Shown piece by piece: positions 5,740 through 6,154 of a stretch of DNA of 6,154 bases; position 1 is the first letter of the stretch, and every line of letters starts with the position of its first letter. Origin of the DNA: Methanosarcinales archaeon (GTDB lineage Archaea; Halobacteriota; Methanosarcinia; Methanosarcinales; Methanogasteraceae); contig DAOUXE010000075.1 of assembly GCA_030666765.1 (NCBI GenBank), forward strand, positions 1 to 6,154, written 5' to 3'. Made by a program: the position numbers and the translations under genes. The notes beneath the pieces were generated by a model. That model was not told the DNA's origin. It ran no database searches and saw only the letters and a list, made by a program, of their open reading frames with translations.

Positions 5740-5747
5740 TATATAAA
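5740..5747 (-). promoter_or_regulatory. candidate archaeal TATA box TTTATATA for the operon
   Basis: On the minus strand the bases read TTTATATA, the archaeal TATA consensus. A start about 25 bases downstream of its centre would fall near 5718, giving the deaminase operon a leader of about 155 bases that begins at the inverted repeats at 5662-5712. No clear purine-rich BRE precedes it. The same site on the plus strand reads ATATATAAAA and could serve an unidentified plus-strand transcript. Confidence 0.45.
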
Positions 5748-5935
5748 AAACTGTCGAAATAGGCCGTTTGTTGAGTGTTTGTAGCAAGCAGTTGAGACAT
5801 CCGGCCCGGCTGTTGTAACCTTCGCTCCGAAATCGCGTATTCGGGTGTTTGATCTACGGTCTAATCGGTTGTGTTCCGGTCGACGTATCGCTATTTCTCT
5901 TCGCCAGGGCTGAGTACCTGCCCTTAAGCGGGAGA

Positions 5936-6154
5936 TCAAATTGCTGTGAAAATCCGTTTAATCCGGGTCATCAGTGTTCTGAAGTAATCGGGATACTTCG
6001 TTCGTTGATCTTCTTTATCATTCCCTTCTCTTATCTCAAACTCGGTTTCAACAGTTCTCTCACCACCGCTTGCATAACTATAAAATTTATATCCAACTTT
6101 GTACATTCCACATGGAGCCGACTTATAAACACACTCTGAGTGTTCTCTACGTTC
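5936..6154 (-). CDS. C-terminal part of an unrecognised protein (right-edge partial)
   Basis: The frame is open from the right edge (first codon 6154-6152) to a TGA at 5938-5936, giving 72 residues with good protein-like composition. Residues 10-42 (YKSAPCGMYKVGYKFYSYAS, then GGERTVETEFEIRE) have the alternating pattern of two beta strands joined by a glycine-rich turn, as in an extracellular-type beta-sandwich. The tail (residues 43-72) is charged and then basic, probably helical. No membrane anchor or catalytic motif is visible in this part. The gene runs in the same direction as the deaminase operon and ends 374 bases before its start codon. The family is not recognised; resemblance to a beta-sandwich domain is an impression only. 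The start and most of the protein lie outside the window. Confidence 0.6.
   Translation of the reverse strand, partial: ERREHSECVYKSAPCGMYKVGYKFYSYASGGERTVETEFEIREGNDKEDQRTKYPDYFRTLMTRIKRIFTAI

Larger units (their letters stand above)
5563..5935. other. 373-base intergenic region upstream of the operon
   Basis: No convincing gene of normal size is present on either strand. The right part, 5748-5935, holds two weak stem-loops: AGGGC/GCCCT (5906-5910 with 5920-5924, nine-base loop) and CCGAA/TTCGG (5827-5831 with 5840-5844, eight-base loop). Neither has a following T-tract, so they are only possible ends for the gene at 5936. The left part holds the TATA boxes, inverted repeats and small open frame listed separately. 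A 74-codon minus-strand frame (5939-5715) looks like chance, with many Arg residues and no ribosome binding site. Confidence 0.5.

Noticed and set aside
5715..5939. 74-codon minus-strand open frame in the intergenic region
   Set aside because: Arg-rich and low-complexity in character, no ribosome binding site, no recognisable motif, and another frame overlaps it with better composition.
6078..6130. TATA-like stretches (ATAAAATTTATATCC and ACTTATAAACAC) near the right edge
   Set aside because: They fall inside the open frame of the right-edge gene and are explained by its Tyr, Lys and Phe codons.
5849..6139. 96-codon plus-strand open frame at the right end
   Set aside because: Its second half is antisense to the better-supported minus-strand partial gene, and it looks like the shadow of that gene.
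1..6154. CRISPR array, tRNA or rRNA genes
   Set aside because: No regularly spaced direct repeats, tRNA-like cloverleaf ends or rRNA-like conserved stretches were seen while reading both strands.

Overview
The window looks like euryarchaeal DNA, most likely from a methanogen-related lineage (Methanomicrobia, ANME or Archaeoglobi type). The reasons are archaeal gene families (a 6-phospho-3-hexuloisomerase of the MJ1247 type, an MTA/SAH/5'-deoxyadenosine deaminase, an Lrp-like regulator paired with a class I aminotransferase, a CBS protein with a zinc-ribbon-like tail), TTTATATA-type TATA boxes, and AGGAGG ribosome binding sites at most starts. This placement rests on recognising protein families by eye, not on a database search.

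Layout. (1) Bases 1-401, plus strand: the truncated N-terminal part of what looks like a transposase-like protein, cut by the left edge and probably decayed. (2) Bases 402-577: a spacer with a perfect 6-bp hairpin, a 10-bp direct repeat and a weak 42-residue open frame on the minus strand. (3) Bases 578-5562, all minus strand: six tightly packed genes read from right to left. They are the MTA/SAH/5'-deoxyadenosine deaminase (5562-4303), 6-phospho-3-hexuloisomerase (4298-3648), a NitT/TauT-type ABC permease (3646-2876), a CBS-pair/zinc-ribbon protein (2813-2229), an Lrp/AsnC-type regulator (2225-1737) and a class I aminotransferase (1777-578). Junctions are 4, 1, 62 and 3 nt and a 41-bp overlap, so this is very probably one operon with translational coupling. 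(4) Bases 5563-5935: a 373-base intergenic region with a TATA box and inverted repeats that could fold into alternative structures in the operon's 5' leader, plus a 34-codon open frame. (5) Bases 5936-6154, minus strand: the C-terminal 72 residues of a gene that enters from beyond the right edge.

How the genes could work together. The deaminase recycles the adenosine by-products of S-adenosylmethionine use. The hexuloisomerase belongs to the archaeal ribulose-monophosphate route that makes or consumes pentose phosphate and formaldehyde. The CBS pair is a likely adenosyl-nucleotide sensor, and the Lrp/aminotransferase pair points to amino-acid-responsive nitrogen metabolism. The permease has no ATPase or binding protein in the window. 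A shared theme of adenosine/SAM salvage and its sensing is an inference from gene order. No CRISPR array, tRNA or rRNA was seen.
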